From Kitasatospora sp. GAS204B (GTDB taxonomy: Bacteria; Actinomycetota; Actinomycetes; Streptomycetales; Streptomycetaceae), in NCBI RefSeq assembly GCF_029892155.1, contig NZ_JARZAG010000006.1:62001-126000 (forward strand): a stretch of 64,000 bases of DNA. The letters run 5' to 3'. Below the pieces are notes generated by a model. That model did no database searches and was not told the origin of the DNA. It saw only the letters and a program-made list of their open reading frames with translations. The position numbers were made by a program, and so were the translations under genes. Below are positions 46,437-55,530 of this stretch, piece by piece. Numbering within the stretch: the stretch's first letter is position 1; every line of letters begins with the position of its first letter.

Positions 46437-46979
46437 ATGGCAACCGCCGCCCCGCTGGCCTTCCGTCCCGCGACCGAGCAGGACATCCCCGCACTGGTCG
46501 ACCTGGTGGAGTCCGCCTACCGCGGCGACGCCAGCCGGGTCGGCTGGACCACCGAGGCCGACCTGCTGGACGGGCAGCGCACCGACCAGCACTCCGTCGC
46601 CGAGACGCTGGCCCGCCCCGACACCCGGGTGCTGCTCGCCGAGCGGGCCGACACCGGCGAGCTGCTGGCCTGCTGCACGGTGGAGCGGCGCCCGGGCGGC
46701 GCGTACTTCGGGATGTTCTCGGTCCGGCCCGCCCAGCAGGGTGGCGGGGTGGGCCGGGCGGTGCTCGCCGAGGCCGAGCGGTTCGCCCGCGCCGAGTGGG
46801 GCGCCGGCGAGCTGGAGATGACGGTGATCGTGCAGCGCGAGGACCTGATCGCCTGGTACGAGCGCCGTGGCTTCACCCGCACCGGTGAACTCTCGCCGTT
46901 CCCGTACGGCGACGAGCGTTTCGGTGTGCCGAAGCGCCCTGACCTGGCCTTCGAGCGGCTGGTCAAGGCGCTGGTCTGA
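46437..46979 (+). CDS. GNAT family acetyltransferase
   Basis: 180 residues with a GNAT core: FRPATEQDIPALVDLVESAYRG, the CoA-binding QGGGVGRAVLAEAERFA, and IAWYERRGFTRTGEL. ATG at 46437 with TGGAG 7 nt upstream. It is followed by a 16-bp tandem repeat. Substrate unknown. Confidence 0.9.
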   Translation: MATAAPLAFRPATEQDIPALVDLVESAYRGDASRVGWTTEADLLDGQRTDQHSVAETLARPDTRVLLAERADTGELLACCTVERRPGGAYFGMFSVRPAQQGGGVGRAVLAEAERFARAEWGAGELEMTVIVQREDLIAWYERRGFTRTGELSPFPYGDERFGVPKRPDLAFERLVKALV

Positions 46980-46984
46980 GCCTG

Positions 46985-47048
46985 TCGAAGTCCGGGCCTA
47001 TCGAAGTCCGGGCCCGTCGAAGTCTGAGCCCGTCGAAGTCTGGGCCCG
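46985..47048. repeat. Four-copy 16-bp tandem repeat
   Basis: Units beginning TCGAAGTC at 46985, 47001, 47017 and 47033, period 16 bp, consensus TCGAAGTCYGGGCCCG. It fills the space between the convergent GNAT and phosphodiesterase genes and could vary in copy number. Confidence 0.9.
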
Positions 47049-47056
47049 TACCGGCC

Positions 47057-47974
47057 TCAGCGGGCCGGCTCCATGGCGCTCACCGGGGTGAACGGCCGGC
47101 CGTCCAGGGTCCAGTGCGGGTCGGGGACGATCTGCAGCGCCGCGTAGACGTGCGCGGCCACGTCCACGTGGCGCACCGGCAGCACCTCGCCGCCGGGCGG
47201 CAGCCCCGGGCCGCTGGCGGCCACCCAGGCGGTGCGCTCCAGGGTGCTGCGCCCGCCGTGGCCGCCCTGGTCGACGTGGCCGTGGTCGGTCACCACGATC
47301 ACCGTCCACTCCTCCTCGGCGTACCCCGGGCGGGCCCGCAGCGCGGCCAGCAGCCGGCCGAGCCGCACGTCGGCGGCCTCGATCGAGCGGCGGTACTCCT
47401 CGCCGCAGCCCAGGAAGTGCGCGGTCTCGTCCACCGCGCCCAGGTAGACGAAGCCGGCCTGCGGCTCCTCGTCACCGGTCAGCACGGCGACCGCCTCGGT
47501 GGTGGCCCGCTCGTCGCAGACCTCCCAGGCCTGCGGGGTGTCCTCGAGCGGGGCGATGTAGGAGAGCCGGCCGGGCGCGGCGAAGAGCGGGCCGCCCTGG
47601 CGGGCCAGGAAGAGCGGCTCCCAGCCGCCCACCGCGAAGGTCCGGCGCCGGTGCACCTCGGCCAGCCGGGTGGTGAAGTCCGGGAAGACGTCCAGCCGGT
47701 TGCCGCCGAAGTGGTTGCCGAAGACGCCGTGCTTGGCCACCGTCACCCCGGTGACGATGGTCGCCCAGCACGGTCCCGACATGGTGGGCGTGGCCTCGTC
47801 CACCTCGACGGGGGCCAGGAAGCCGTCGGCCGCCACCGCGTCCAGATGCGGGGTGTCCAGCTCGGGCAGCAGGTCGAGGCGGACGCCGTCGATGCCGACG
47901 ACCAGGACGCGGCGCGGGCCGGCGGGCCAGAGGCTGGACACGGGTGACTCCGATCGTTCAGGTGCAGACGTCAT
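47057..47974 (-). CDS. Alkaline phosphatase-fold phosphodiesterase (PF01663 type)
   Basis: 305 residues of the type I phosphodiesterase/nucleotide pyrophosphatase family: metal site VVGIDGVRLD, nucleophile region TPTMSGPCWATIVTG, and metal ligands in VVTDHGHVDQGGHGG and YLGAVDETAHFLG. The nucleophile loop reads PTMSG rather than PTxT, so Ser may replace Thr. It hydrolyses phosphodiester or phosphonate bonds of nucleotides, lipids or sugars. The ATG at 47974 lies just before a 15-bp tandem repeat. Confidence 0.85.
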   Translation of the reverse strand: MTSAPERSESPVSSLWPAGPRRVLVVGIDGVRLDLLPELDTPHLDAVAADGFLAPVEVDEATPTMSGPCWATIVTGVTVAKHGVFGNHFGGNRLDVFPDFTTRLAEVHRRRTFAVGGWEPLFLARQGGPLFAAPGRLSYIAPLEDTPQAWEVCDERATTEAVAVLTGDEEPQAGFVYLGAVDETAHFLGCGEEYRRSIEAADVRLGRLLAALRARPGYAEEEWTVIVVTDHGHVDQGGHGGRSTLERTAWVAASGPGLPPGGEVLPVRHVDVAAHVYAALQIVPDPHWTLDGRPFTPVSAMEPAR

Positions 47975-47978
47975 CCGG

Positions 47979-48008
47979 TCGGAGTTGCACAGCTCGGAGT
48001 TGCACAGC
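47979..48008. repeat. Tandem 15-bp duplication
   Basis: TCGGAGTTGCACAGC occurs exactly twice in tandem (47979-47993, 47994-48008), immediately upstream of the phosphodiesterase start. It alters the distance between promoter and start. Confidence 0.85.
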
Positions 48009-48110
48009 CAACCGGACGTGAACCGCACCCTAACCGCCACGCCGGCAGGACCGGAACCGGGTGCCCGGATCGGGGCGGTGACCGGGGCCCGGCGGCGGTG
48101 CGCGGCGCGC

Positions 48111-48539
48111 TCAGTCGCCGCCCAGCACCGCGGTGGCGGCCAGCTTGTCCGCGAAGGTCTGCTTCCGGTCGTCCCAGAGCGGCCAGAGCCAGCCCAGGAA
48201 GCAGGACAGCGTGTCCAGCAGATGCGCCAGATCACGCAGGAACGCCCGCCGTGCACCGATCGGCTCCTGGGTGTCCAGACCCACCAGGTCGGTCCCCATC
48301 AGGCGCTTGCCCCAGCTCTGCCCGGTGCGCCCGGCCAGGTGGCAGCGGTTGTACCCGAGCAGCGCCACGGAGACCGCCAGCATGCCCACCTGCAGCGCGC
48401 CGTTGTGCGAGTCGATCGCCCCCGCGATGATGTTCGGCGACCAGCAGGCCAGCATGTCGATCACGAAGGACACCACACGCACCGACCAGTGGGTATAGGC
48501 CAGCGCGCTGCTCACCGTGCTCTCCTCCAGGTCCGCCAC
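48111..48539 (-). CDS. RDD family membrane protein
   Basis: 142 residues with three to four membrane helices and the RDD start WSVRVVSFVIDMLA and GQSWGKRLMGTDLVG. RDD proteins are small membrane proteins, some of which are Na+/H+ antiporters. Function unknown here. It follows the SARP gene on the same strand after about 65 nt, so it may be co-transcribed. Confidence 0.88.
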   Translation of the reverse strand: MADLEESTVSSALAYTHWSVRVVSFVIDMLACWSPNIIAGAIDSHNGALQVGMLAVSVALLGYNRCHLAGRTGQSWGKRLMGTDLVGLDTQEPIGARRAFLRDLAHLLDTLSCFLGWLWPLWDDRKQTFADKLAATAVLGGD

Positions 48540-48604
48540 GCCTCCAGCCTGCCAGTCGACCTGTGCGCCGCAAGCCCGGCTGCGCCGGCCGGGCTGACCC
48601 GCCG

Positions 48605-51600
48605 TCAGCCGGCGGCGGCCAGGCCCGCCGGCAGCTCCGCCAGCAACGCCTCGATCCGGGCCGCCTCCGGGACGCCCAGCCGGCGGGCCAGGGTCAGCGC
48701 CTGGCGCAGCCGGCCGGTGCCCTCGCAGCGGCGCCCGGCCCGCAGGTCGCCGGCGCCCAGCCCGGCCAGCGCGCGGACCTCCTCCAGCGGAGAGCCGGCG
48801 GCCAGCGCGCTGTTCAGCGCGCCGGCGAACTCGGTGTGCGCCCGGGCCTGCTCGCCCGTCACGGTCAGCAGGTGGCCCAGCAGGTTGCGCACCTCCGCCT
48901 CGCCGGCTTGGTCCCCGCGCTCCTGGCAGATCGTCAGCGCCTGCCCGAGGTGGTCGGCGGCGGCCGCGTGCTCACCGGTGGAGACCAGCGCGTCGCCCAG
49001 GTAGGCGAGCACCCGGGACTCGGCGAGCAGGTCGCCCTGCTCGCGGTAGAGCGCGAGCGCCTGACGCAGGTTCAGCACCGCCTCCTGGTGCCGCCCGGTC
49101 GCCTGCCGCAGCACGCCCAGGTACGCCAGGGTGTTCATCCGCCCGCGGGCCTCGTCCAGCTCGTGGTACATCAGGCCGGCCCGCCCCAGGTCCCGCTCGG
49201 CCGCCGCGTACTGCCCGGTGACCAGCCGCACCGCGCCCAGCGCCATCAGCGCGTTGGCGTGCCCGATCCGGTTGCCCAGGCCCTGATAGAGGGTCAGCGC
49301 CTGCTGGTGGGTCCGCTCGGCCTCCTGGAAGCGCCCGGTCAGCTGCTGCAGCGAGCCCAGGCTGGCCAGCGCGTACGCCTCGCTGGGCCGGTCGTCGCGG
49401 GCCCGGCAGAGTTCCAGCGCCTGGCAGAGGCTGGCCTCGGAACCGGCCAGGTCGCCGGTCAGTTGCTGGATCAGGCTCAGCTCGCTGAGCGCCGCGGTCT
49501 GGCCGGTGCGGTTGCCGAGTTCCTGGAAGAGCGCCAGCGCCCGTACCGCGTGCTCGGTCGCCTCGGTGTGCTCGCCGGTGATCCGGCCCAGGATGGCCAG
49601 CTGGCTGAGCGTCTCGGCCTCGCCGGGGCGGTCCTGCGCGCTCCTGGCCAGGGTCAGCGCCTGCGCGAAGTGCTCCCGGGACCTGCCGTTGTCCCCGAAG
49701 GTGCGCTCCATCGCGCCGAGTTGGATCAGCACGGCGACCTGCCCGCCCGGCTCGTCGAGCGACCGGAACAGGTCCAGCGCCTGGCGCAGGTGGTCGGCAC
49801 CCGCTTCGTGCTCGCCGGTCAGCCGCTGGAAGGTGCCCAGGTGGGTGAGGGCCTCGGCCAGGCCGCGCCAGTCGCAGGTGAGCCGCGCGGTCTCCAGCGC
49901 GATCCGGTGCAGCGCCTGCGCCTGGTTCCAGTGGCCCTGGGTGCGCAGGAAGTCGTGCAGCGCGGAGGGCAGTTGCACCGCGTGCCGGGGGTGCCCGTGG
50001 CTGGCCGCGTACTCGACGGCGGCCCGCAGGTTGCCGCGCTCGGCGCGCAGCCAGGCCCGGGCCGCCTCCTCGGTGGGCAGCTCGCCGCTGCTCGGCCGGC
50101 CCGGGCAGCGGATCGCCAGGTGTCCGCCGGCCTCGATGGCGAGCGCCAGGTAGGAGTCCAGCAGCCGGGCCACCGCGGCGTGCCGGGCCGCCGGCTCGTC
50201 CTCGGTGCTCAGCGCCCGGGCGTGCTCGCGGATCAGGTCGTGCATCCGGTAGCGGCCGCGCACCGGCTCGTCGACCAGGTGGTGGTCCTCCAGCTCCTCC
50301 AGCAGGCGCCGGGCGGTGGGCAGTTCGCTGTCGTCCAGCGCGGCCGCCGCCCGGGCGTCGAAGTCGTCGCCCGGGAAGAGGCCGAGCCGGCGGAAGAGCC
50401 GGCGTTGAGCGGGCGTCAGATCCCGGTAGGAGAGGTCGAAGGCGGCGGCCACCGAGACGTCCTCGGCGCGCAGCGCGCCCAGCCGGCCCGCCGCAGCGGC
50501 CAGGTCTGGCACCAGGTCGGCCACCGACCAGGCACGCCGGTGCCGCAGCCGCGCGGCGGTCAGGTGGATCGCCAGCGGCAGGTAGCCGCAGAGCCGCACC
50601 ACCTCGATCACCGCCTCCTGGTCCGGCGCCAGGTCGGGGCGGCCGGCGGTGGCGGTGAAGAGCGCGGCCGCCTCGTGCGGCGGCAGCACCCCGAGGGTGA
50701 CCGGCAGCGCGTCGCCGAGCGCGGGCAGCCGGCGCCGGCTGGTGACCAGCACCAGGCTGCCGGGGGTGCCGGGCATCAGCGGGCGGACCTGCTCGCTGCT
50801 GCGGGCGTCGTCCAGCAGCAGCAGCATCCGCCGCCCGGCCAGCCGGCTGCGCCACAGGTTGGCCCGGGCGTCCAGGTCCGGCGGGATCTGCTGCGGGGAG
50901 ACGCCGATGGTGAGCAGCAGCGCGGTGAGCGCGTCCGCGGGCTCCACGGCCGGGGTGCCGGGCGTGTGGGCGTGCAGCGGCAGGAAGATCTGCCCGTCCG
51001 GGAAGTCGGCGGCCAGCCGGTGCGCGGCGTGGATCGCGAGCGCGCTCTTGCCGACCCCGGGCATCCCGTCCACCGCGTGGATCCCGACTACCTGGCCGTC
51101 CGCGCCGTCGGCCCGGCAGGCGGCGAGCAGCCGCTCCAGCTCCTCGGAGCGCCCGGTGAAGCCGGCCACGTCCCTGGGCAGCCCGGCGCCGGCGGCCACC
51201 ACCGCAGGCGCCTCGGCCGGCGCCGGGCGGACGGGCTCGGCGGTGCGCTGCGGCGGCACCATCGGCGGGGCGGTCGTGGCCTCGGCCCGCAGGATCTCCT
51301 GATGGGCGGCCCGCACGCTCGGCCCCGGTTCGATGCCGAGCTCCTCGACCAGGGTGCGGCGCAGCCGTCGGTGCACGGCCAGCGCCTCGGCCCGCTGGTC
51401 GGTGCGGTGCAGGGCCAGCATCAGCTGGCGGTGGAAGGACTCGCGCAGCGGGTGCTGGGCGGTCAGCCGGTTCAGCTCCGGGACCACCGCGTGCGGTCGG
51501 CCCAGCTCCAGCTCGGCGTCGATGAACCACTCCAGGCCCTGCAGTCGCAGCTCCTGCAGCCGCTGCACGTGCGGCAGCGCCTCCTCGGCGAGGGTCGGCA

Positions 51601-52114
51601 GATCCGACAGCGGGGTGCCGCGCCACAGCGCCAGCGCCGCGCCGGCCTGGCGGCTGACGCCCTGCCAGTCCTCCTGCCGGCGAGCGGTGCGGGCGGCGTC
51701 CAGCTGGGTGGTGAAGAGCCGGCTGTCCAGCTCCTCGTCGTCGACCTGCAGCAGGTAGCCGGGCGGCACGGTGCGCAGGCGGCCCCGGCTGCCGCGGTCG
51801 AGCAGCCGGCGCAGCTGGACCACGTGGTTGTTGAGCGAGGTCGGTGCGGTGGCCGGCGGGTGCTCGCCCCACAGTGCCGCGGTCAGCCGGTCCCTGGAGA
51901 CCACCCGGTTCGGCTCCAGCAGCAGCATCGCCAGCAGGGCTCGGCACTTGGGCGAGCTGACCGGCAACGTGGCGCCGCCCTGCTCCTGGACCGTGAGCGG
52001 CCCGAGCAGGCCGAACCGCAGGCGGGGGCCGGTGCGCACGGGCTCGGCCGAAGCCAGGTCGGTCGAGCCAGGGGTGGGGGAAACGGCGTCTGCGGGCCCT
52101 TGTTGATGGTCCAT
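48605..52114 (-). CDS. SARP-type transcriptional regulator (AfsR-like)
   Basis: 1169 residues. An OmpR-like winged helix (about 32-115: RFGLLGPLTVQEQGG, RLTAALWGEHPPATAPTSLN) and a bacterial transcriptional-activation (BTAD) domain (120-275) form the SARP module. An NB-ARC ATPase (330-600; GMPGVGKSALAIHAAH, LLLLDDARSS) follows, then about ten TPR repeats to the C-terminus. AfsR-type proteins activate antibiotic or other secondary-metabolite genes in response to phosphorylation or ATP. The ATG at 52114 lies 7 nt after a TAACAT -10 (52127-52122) with no ribosome site, so the mRNA is probably leaderless. Confidence 0.93.
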   Translation of the reverse strand: MDHQQGPADAVSPTPGSTDLASAEPVRTGPRLRFGLLGPLTVQEQGGATLPVSSPKCRALLAMLLLEPNRVVSRDRLTAALWGEHPPATAPTSLNNHVVQLRRLLDRGSRGRLRTVPPGYLLQVDDEELDSRLFTTQLDAARTARRQEDWQGVSRQAGAALALWRGTPLSDLPTLAEEALPHVQRLQELRLQGLEWFIDAELELGRPHAVVPELNRLTAQHPLRESFHRQLMLALHRTDQRAEALAVHRRLRRTLVEELGIEPGPSVRAAHQEILRAEATTAPPMVPPQRTAEPVRPAPAEAPAVVAAGAGLPRDVAGFTGRSEELERLLAACRADGADGQVVGIHAVDGMPGVGKSALAIHAAHRLAADFPDGQIFLPLHAHTPGTPAVEPADALTALLLTIGVSPQQIPPDLDARANLWRSRLAGRRMLLLLDDARSSEQVRPLMPGTPGSLVLVTSRRRLPALGDALPVTLGVLPPHEAAALFTATAGRPDLAPDQEAVIEVVRLCGYLPLAIHLTAARLRHRRAWSVADLVPDLAAAAGRLGALRAEDVSVAAAFDLSYRDLTPAQRRLFRRLGLFPGDDFDARAAAALDDSELPTARRLLEELEDHHLVDEPVRGRYRMHDLIREHARALSTEDEPAARHAAVARLLDSYLALAIEAGGHLAIRCPGRPSSGELPTEEAARAWLRAERGNLRAAVEYAASHGHPRHAVQLPSALHDFLRTQGHWNQAQALHRIALETARLTCDWRGLAEALTHLGTFQRLTGEHEAGADHLRQALDLFRSLDEPGGQVAVLIQLGAMERTFGDNGRSREHFAQALTLARSAQDRPGEAETLSQLAILGRITGEHTEATEHAVRALALFQELGNRTGQTAALSELSLIQQLTGDLAGSEASLCQALELCRARDDRPSEAYALASLGSLQQLTGRFQEAERTHQQALTLYQGLGNRIGHANALMALGAVRLVTGQYAAAERDLGRAGLMYHELDEARGRMNTLAYLGVLRQATGRHQEAVLNLRQALALYREQGDLLAESRVLAYLGDALVSTGEHAAAADHLGQALTICQERGDQAGEAEVRNLLGHLLTVTGEQARAHTEFAGALNSALAAGSPLEEVRALAGLGAGDLRAGRRCEGTGRLRQALTLARRLGVPEAARIEALLAELPAGLAAAG

Positions 52115-52169
52115 TATCCGGATGTTACCCGCCCGTGAGCGGCCTCCGGCAGGCTCAGGGCAACCGAGC

Positions 52170-52214
52170 CCGGCCGGGTTGGTGCCCAACAGGGGAGGGC
52201 ACCAGCCCGGCCGG
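52170..52214. terminator. 18-bp stem hairpin
   Basis: CCGGCCGGG-TT-GGTGCCC pairs with GGGCACC-AG-CCCGGCCGG, giving 18 bp with one G-T pair and a 9-nt loop. It resembles a strong terminator or attenuator, with no assigned gene ending into it. Confidence 0.7.
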
Positions 52215-52256
52215 TCTGCGCGGGCTCGCCCCGCCGTACCAGGGAAGGAACCGCCG

Positions 52257-52340
52257 ATGGCTCTCCAGCCGTCCTCCGCCACGCCGTCCACCGACCGCCG
52301 TGCCCTGGTGCGGCGCGGCCGCGACACCGCCTGGACCTGA
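52257..52340 (+). CDS. Possible 27-residue leader peptide
   Basis: MALQPSSATPSTDRR then ALVRRGRDTAWT, 27 residues, preceded at 7 nt by GGAAGGAA, a better site than many real genes here. It lies between a strong hairpin and the small acidic protein gene. No family is recognised. It could be a regulatory leader; coding status is uncertain. Confidence 0.4.
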   Translation: MALQPSSATPSTDRRALVRRGRDTAWT

Positions 52341-52515
52341 CCCGGCACGGCCCCAGGCCTTGTCCGCCCAGGCCCCAGCACAATGCCTGGTACAACTCCC
52401 GGTGCAGCACGCCGACGCGCGGGCGGGCGCGGGTGCCGAGTGAGGCGCCGCCCGTCGGGTAAGTGTTGGGGACAGCAGGGGCCGTCGGGGCCCCGGAGCC
52501 GTGAGGGGTGAGGTC

Positions 52516-52713
52516 ATGACCGACAACGCCGCAGAATTCGTCGTCGACGCGCTGGACCCGGAGGATCTGCAGGACCCGGAGGACCTGGAGTCCGGCGCGG
52601 ACGAGCAGCTCTCCCCGCGGCGCGATCTGCCGCTGGCCGCCGCCGCCGATGTGGGCGACGCTTTCGAGCAGACCCGCCAGGTCCCGGTCGACGACGACGA
52701 GTACCCGCGCTGA
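52516..52713 (+). CDS. Small acidic protein
   Basis: 65 residues (MTDNAAEFVVDALDPEDL, ending VPVDDDEYPR), strongly acidic, without cysteine. Small Asp/Glu-rich proteins ending in DDEYR are common in streptomycetes and uncharacterised. ATG at 52516 with GGGGTGAGG upstream. The AsnB gene converges on it, with a terminator between. A precursor-peptide role is unlikely because no maturation genes lie near. Confidence 0.65.
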   Translation: MTDNAAEFVVDALDPEDLQDPEDLESGADEQLSPRRDLPLAAAADVGDAFEQTRQVPVDDDEYPR

Positions 52714-52714
52714 T

Positions 52715-52739
52715 CGGCGGCACACGGGGGTTGCCGCCG
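52715..52739. terminator. Convergent terminator
   Basis: An 8-bp stem (CGGCGGCA with TGCCGCCG) and a 9-nt loop between the acidic protein gene and asnB. Confidence 0.7.
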
Positions 52740-52784
52740 GTCAGCGCGTCGCCGCGTCGCCGCAGCTGAGCGCCGCGGCCGGCC

Positions 52785-54641
52785 TCAGACCCGCAGCGAG
52801 ACCGGGTAGAGCCGCAGCCACCGGTCGAGCCCCAGCAGCAGCTCGGCCGCCGGCCGGGCCGACTGCGGATCGCGACCCGCCTCCAGCGCGGCGGCCACCG
52901 CCGCCGGGTCGGCCAGCGCCTGCCCCGGTGCCTTCGGATCGGCGGCCAGCGCGGCCAGCTCCGCGCGCAGCGCCAGCGGGTAGCCGGGATCCTGGGTGCT
53001 CGGGTAGGGGCTCTTCACCCGCTCGGTGATCTCCCTGGGCAGCACCTCGGCGGTCGCCGCCCGCAGCAGGCTCTTCTCCCGCCCGTCGAAGTTCTTCATC
53101 GACCACGGGGTGTTGAACACGTACTCCACCAGCCGGTGGTCGCAGAACGGCACCCGTACCTCCAGGCCGTTGGCCATGCTCATCCGGTCCTTGCGGTCCA
53201 GCAGGGCCCGGACGAACCGGGTCAGGTGCAGGTGGCCGACCTCCCGCATCCGCCGCTCGTGCGGATCCGCCACCGGCAGCTGCGGCACCTCGGCGAGCGC
53301 GGCGGCGTAGCTGTCGGCGATGTAGACCGGCAGGTCGAGCCGGGCGATCAGATCCGGATCGAGCAGGCTGTCGCGCGGGGCGGTGCCGGGCCCGCCGAGC
53401 CGCTGCACCGCGGCGGCGGCGAGCCAGGGGAAGGTGCCGCCGTACACCGACTCGCGCTGGTGGAACCAGGCGTAGCCGCCGAACAGCTCGTCCGCCGACT
53501 CGCCGGAGAGCGCCACCGTGGAGTGCCGGCGGATCTCCCGGAACAGCAGGTAGAGCGAGGTGTCCATGTCGCCGAGGCCGGTCGGCAGGTCGGCCGCGCG
53601 CAGCACCGCCTCGCGGTGCCGCGGGTCGGCGAGCGCGGCGGCGTCCAGCACGATGTCGCGGTGCTCGGCCGCCACGTGCTCGGCCAGCAGGTGCGCGAAC
53701 GGGCTGTCGGGGGTGGGGCGGAACTCGTCGGGGCGGAAGTTCTCGGTCTGCCCGACGAAGTCCACCGAGAACGAGCGCACCGGACCCTTGCCGGCGGCCG
53801 CCAGCCCGCGCGCCGCCAGCGCGGTGACCGCGGAGGAGTCCAGGCCGCCGGAGAGCAGCGAGCAGAGCGGCACGTCGGAGATCAGCTGCCGGCGCACGAT
53901 GTCGTCCAGCAGCTCGCGGACGGTGCCGATGGTGGTGGCCAGGTCGTCGGTGTGCTCGCGGGCCTCCAGCGCCCAGTACTGATGGTCCGTCAGGCCCTCG
54001 CGGCGGATCCGCAGCAGGTGTCCGGGGCGCACCTCGGCCATGCCCCGGTAGACCGCGTGGCCGGGTGTCCGGACCAGCGTCAGCAGCTCGCGCAGGCCGT
54101 CCAGGTCGACCACCGGGTCCACCGACGGGTGCGCCAGGATCGCCTTCGGCTCGGAGCCGAAGAGCACGCCGTCCGCGGTCCGGTGGTAGTACAGCGGTTT
54201 GACGCCCATCCGGTCGCGGACCAGTAGCAACTCCTCGCTGCGGGCGTCCCAGAGGGCGAAGGCGAACATCCCGTTGAGGTGGGTGGCGAAGTCGACGCCC
54301 CAGCGCAGGTAGGCGTGCAGCACCACCTCGGTGTCGCTGTGGGTGCGGAACCGGTGGCCGTACGCCGCCAACTCGGTGCGCAGCTCCAGGTGGTTGTAGA
54401 CCTCGCCGCTGTAGGTCAGGGTGACCAGCGGCCGGCCGTCCTGCTCGACCGTCATCGGCTGGGTGTCGCCCTCGATGTCGATCACGGCCAGCCGGCGGTG
54501 CCCGAGACCCGCGTGCGTCGTCACCCAGACGCCGCCCGCGTCCGGGCCGCGGCAGGCCATCGTCTCGGTCATCGCGGCCAGCACCTCCTGCCGAGCGGTC
54601 AGATCCTGGTCGAACGCCACCCAACCGGCTATCCCGCACAT
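52785..54641 (-). CDS. asnB: Asparagine synthase (glutamine-hydrolysing)
   Basis: 618 residues: the N-terminal Ntn-hydrolase glutaminase (Cys2 nucleophile in MCGIAGW) and a C-terminal synthase domain with LLSGGLDSSAVTALAARG (PP-loop, binds ATP) and GESADELFGGYAWF. It makes asparagine from aspartate with glutamine as nitrogen source. ATG at 54641. The domains and length match normal AsnB, not the lasso-peptide cyclase form. No neighbour suggests a specialised role. Confidence 0.95.
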   Translation of the reverse strand: MCGIAGWVAFDQDLTARQEVLAAMTETMACRGPDAGGVWVTTHAGLGHRRLAVIDIEGDTQPMTVEQDGRPLVTLTYSGEVYNHLELRTELAAYGHRFRTHSDTEVVLHAYLRWGVDFATHLNGMFAFALWDARSEELLLVRDRMGVKPLYYHRTADGVLFGSEPKAILAHPSVDPVVDLDGLRELLTLVRTPGHAVYRGMAEVRPGHLLRIRREGLTDHQYWALEAREHTDDLATTIGTVRELLDDIVRRQLISDVPLCSLLSGGLDSSAVTALAARGLAAAGKGPVRSFSVDFVGQTENFRPDEFRPTPDSPFAHLLAEHVAAEHRDIVLDAAALADPRHREAVLRAADLPTGLGDMDTSLYLLFREIRRHSTVALSGESADELFGGYAWFHQRESVYGGTFPWLAAAAVQRLGGPGTAPRDSLLDPDLIARLDLPVYIADSYAAALAEVPQLPVADPHERRMREVGHLHLTRFVRALLDRKDRMSMANGLEVRVPFCDHRLVEYVFNTPWSMKNFDGREKSLLRAATAEVLPREITERVKSPYPSTQDPGYPLALRAELAALAADPKAPGQALADPAAVAAALEAGRDPQSARPAAELLLGLDRWLRLYPVSLRV

Positions 54642-54876
54642 GCGCAGTGCCTCCTCGCTGATCGTGCCGCTTCGTTCAGTGAGCGGTTCGTGACGCTACG
54701 CCCGGATGGCGTGCACGCGCCATGAGCAGACCGGAATTGGCCGAGATCGGGATGAGCAGTGTGGCTGTGCGAGGCGGGAGTTGCTGGGCGGGCGTACCAC
54801 GCAGGGGCGGGCGTAGCGTGGATCGGGAGTGCCGAACGGGCATTCGCGTCGGCTCCGCTGACCCGTGGAGGTTGTC

Positions 54877-55419
54877 ATGAGACTCAAGGACGAGCTTCCC
54901 ACCGACCACCGGCTTGCCCAGGTCTACCGCTACGGCGCCGGCCTCGGTGGACTGCTGCTGCTGATCTGGGGCTGCTTCGGCGCGGCCGGCAACGCCGGCT
55001 ACCTCTCCACCCACGGCAAGAACCTCGCCGGACTGTCGAGCAACGGCGCGCTCGGCGTGCTGTCCATCGTCTTCGGCGGCGTGCTGGTGATCGGCGCCGT
55101 GATCGGCGGCAACTTCGCCTCCTGGCTCAACATGACGGTCGGCACGATCTTCTTCCTGGCCGGATTCGTCGGGCTGATCGCGCTCGACAGTTCCTGGAAC
55201 CACCTGGCCTTCCGGCTGGCCAACGTGATCTTCAGCTTCGCGTTCGGGCTGGTGATCGCCACCTTCGGCATGTACGGCAGAGTCAGCGGCCACCTGCCGC
55301 ACGACAACCCGTACTGGCAGCAGCGCCACAGCGGCGAGCAGCAGCCCGAGGAGGAGATCGCGGGCCGCTGGCACGTGCCCGCCTTCAAGCAGGTGCTGCG
55401 ACCGACGGTGCACCACTGA
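54877..55419 (+). CDS. DUF4383 family membrane protein
   Basis: 180 residues with four membrane helices (about 27-47, 57-78, 87-107, 115-135) and the family elements NHLAFRLANVIFSFAFGL and HDNPYWQQR. It is a polytopic membrane protein of unknown function common in actinomycetes. ATG at 54877 with GTGGAGG 7 nt upstream; the in-frame GTG at 54865 is part of that site. Confidence 0.85.
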   Translation: MRLKDELPTDHRLAQVYRYGAGLGGLLLLIWGCFGAAGNAGYLSTHGKNLAGLSSNGALGVLSIVFGGVLVIGAVIGGNFASWLNMTVGTIFFLAGFVGLIALDSSWNHLAFRLANVIFSFAFGLVIATFGMYGRVSGHLPHDNPYWQQRHSGEQQPEEEIAGRWHVPAFKQVLRPTVHH

Positions 55420-55530
55420 GACCGTTCGCATTCGGTAAGGAGCAGTGAGCCGCAACGGGGCCGGGCCCCTCGTAAGGTGCCGGTGGGCGCGTCGAGCGCG
55501 TCGCCGGCACCGAGCGGAGGGGCTTTCGTC

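Larger units (their letters stand above)
52115..52515. other. 401-nt region upstream of the SARP gene
   Basis: A divergent region between the SARP regulator (minus) and a small acidic protein (plus). It contains the leaderless-type -10 of the SARP gene, a very stable hairpin (52170-52214), and a 27-codon frame with a good ribosome site (52257-52340). The arrangement hairpin-then-short-frame is unusual. Confidence 0.6.

Noticed and set aside
52516..54641. A lasso peptide cluster made of the small acidic protein and AsnB
   Set aside because: AsnB is full length with a glutaminase Cys2, and no B1/B2 protease or transporter genes are near. The small protein lacks a leader-core pattern.
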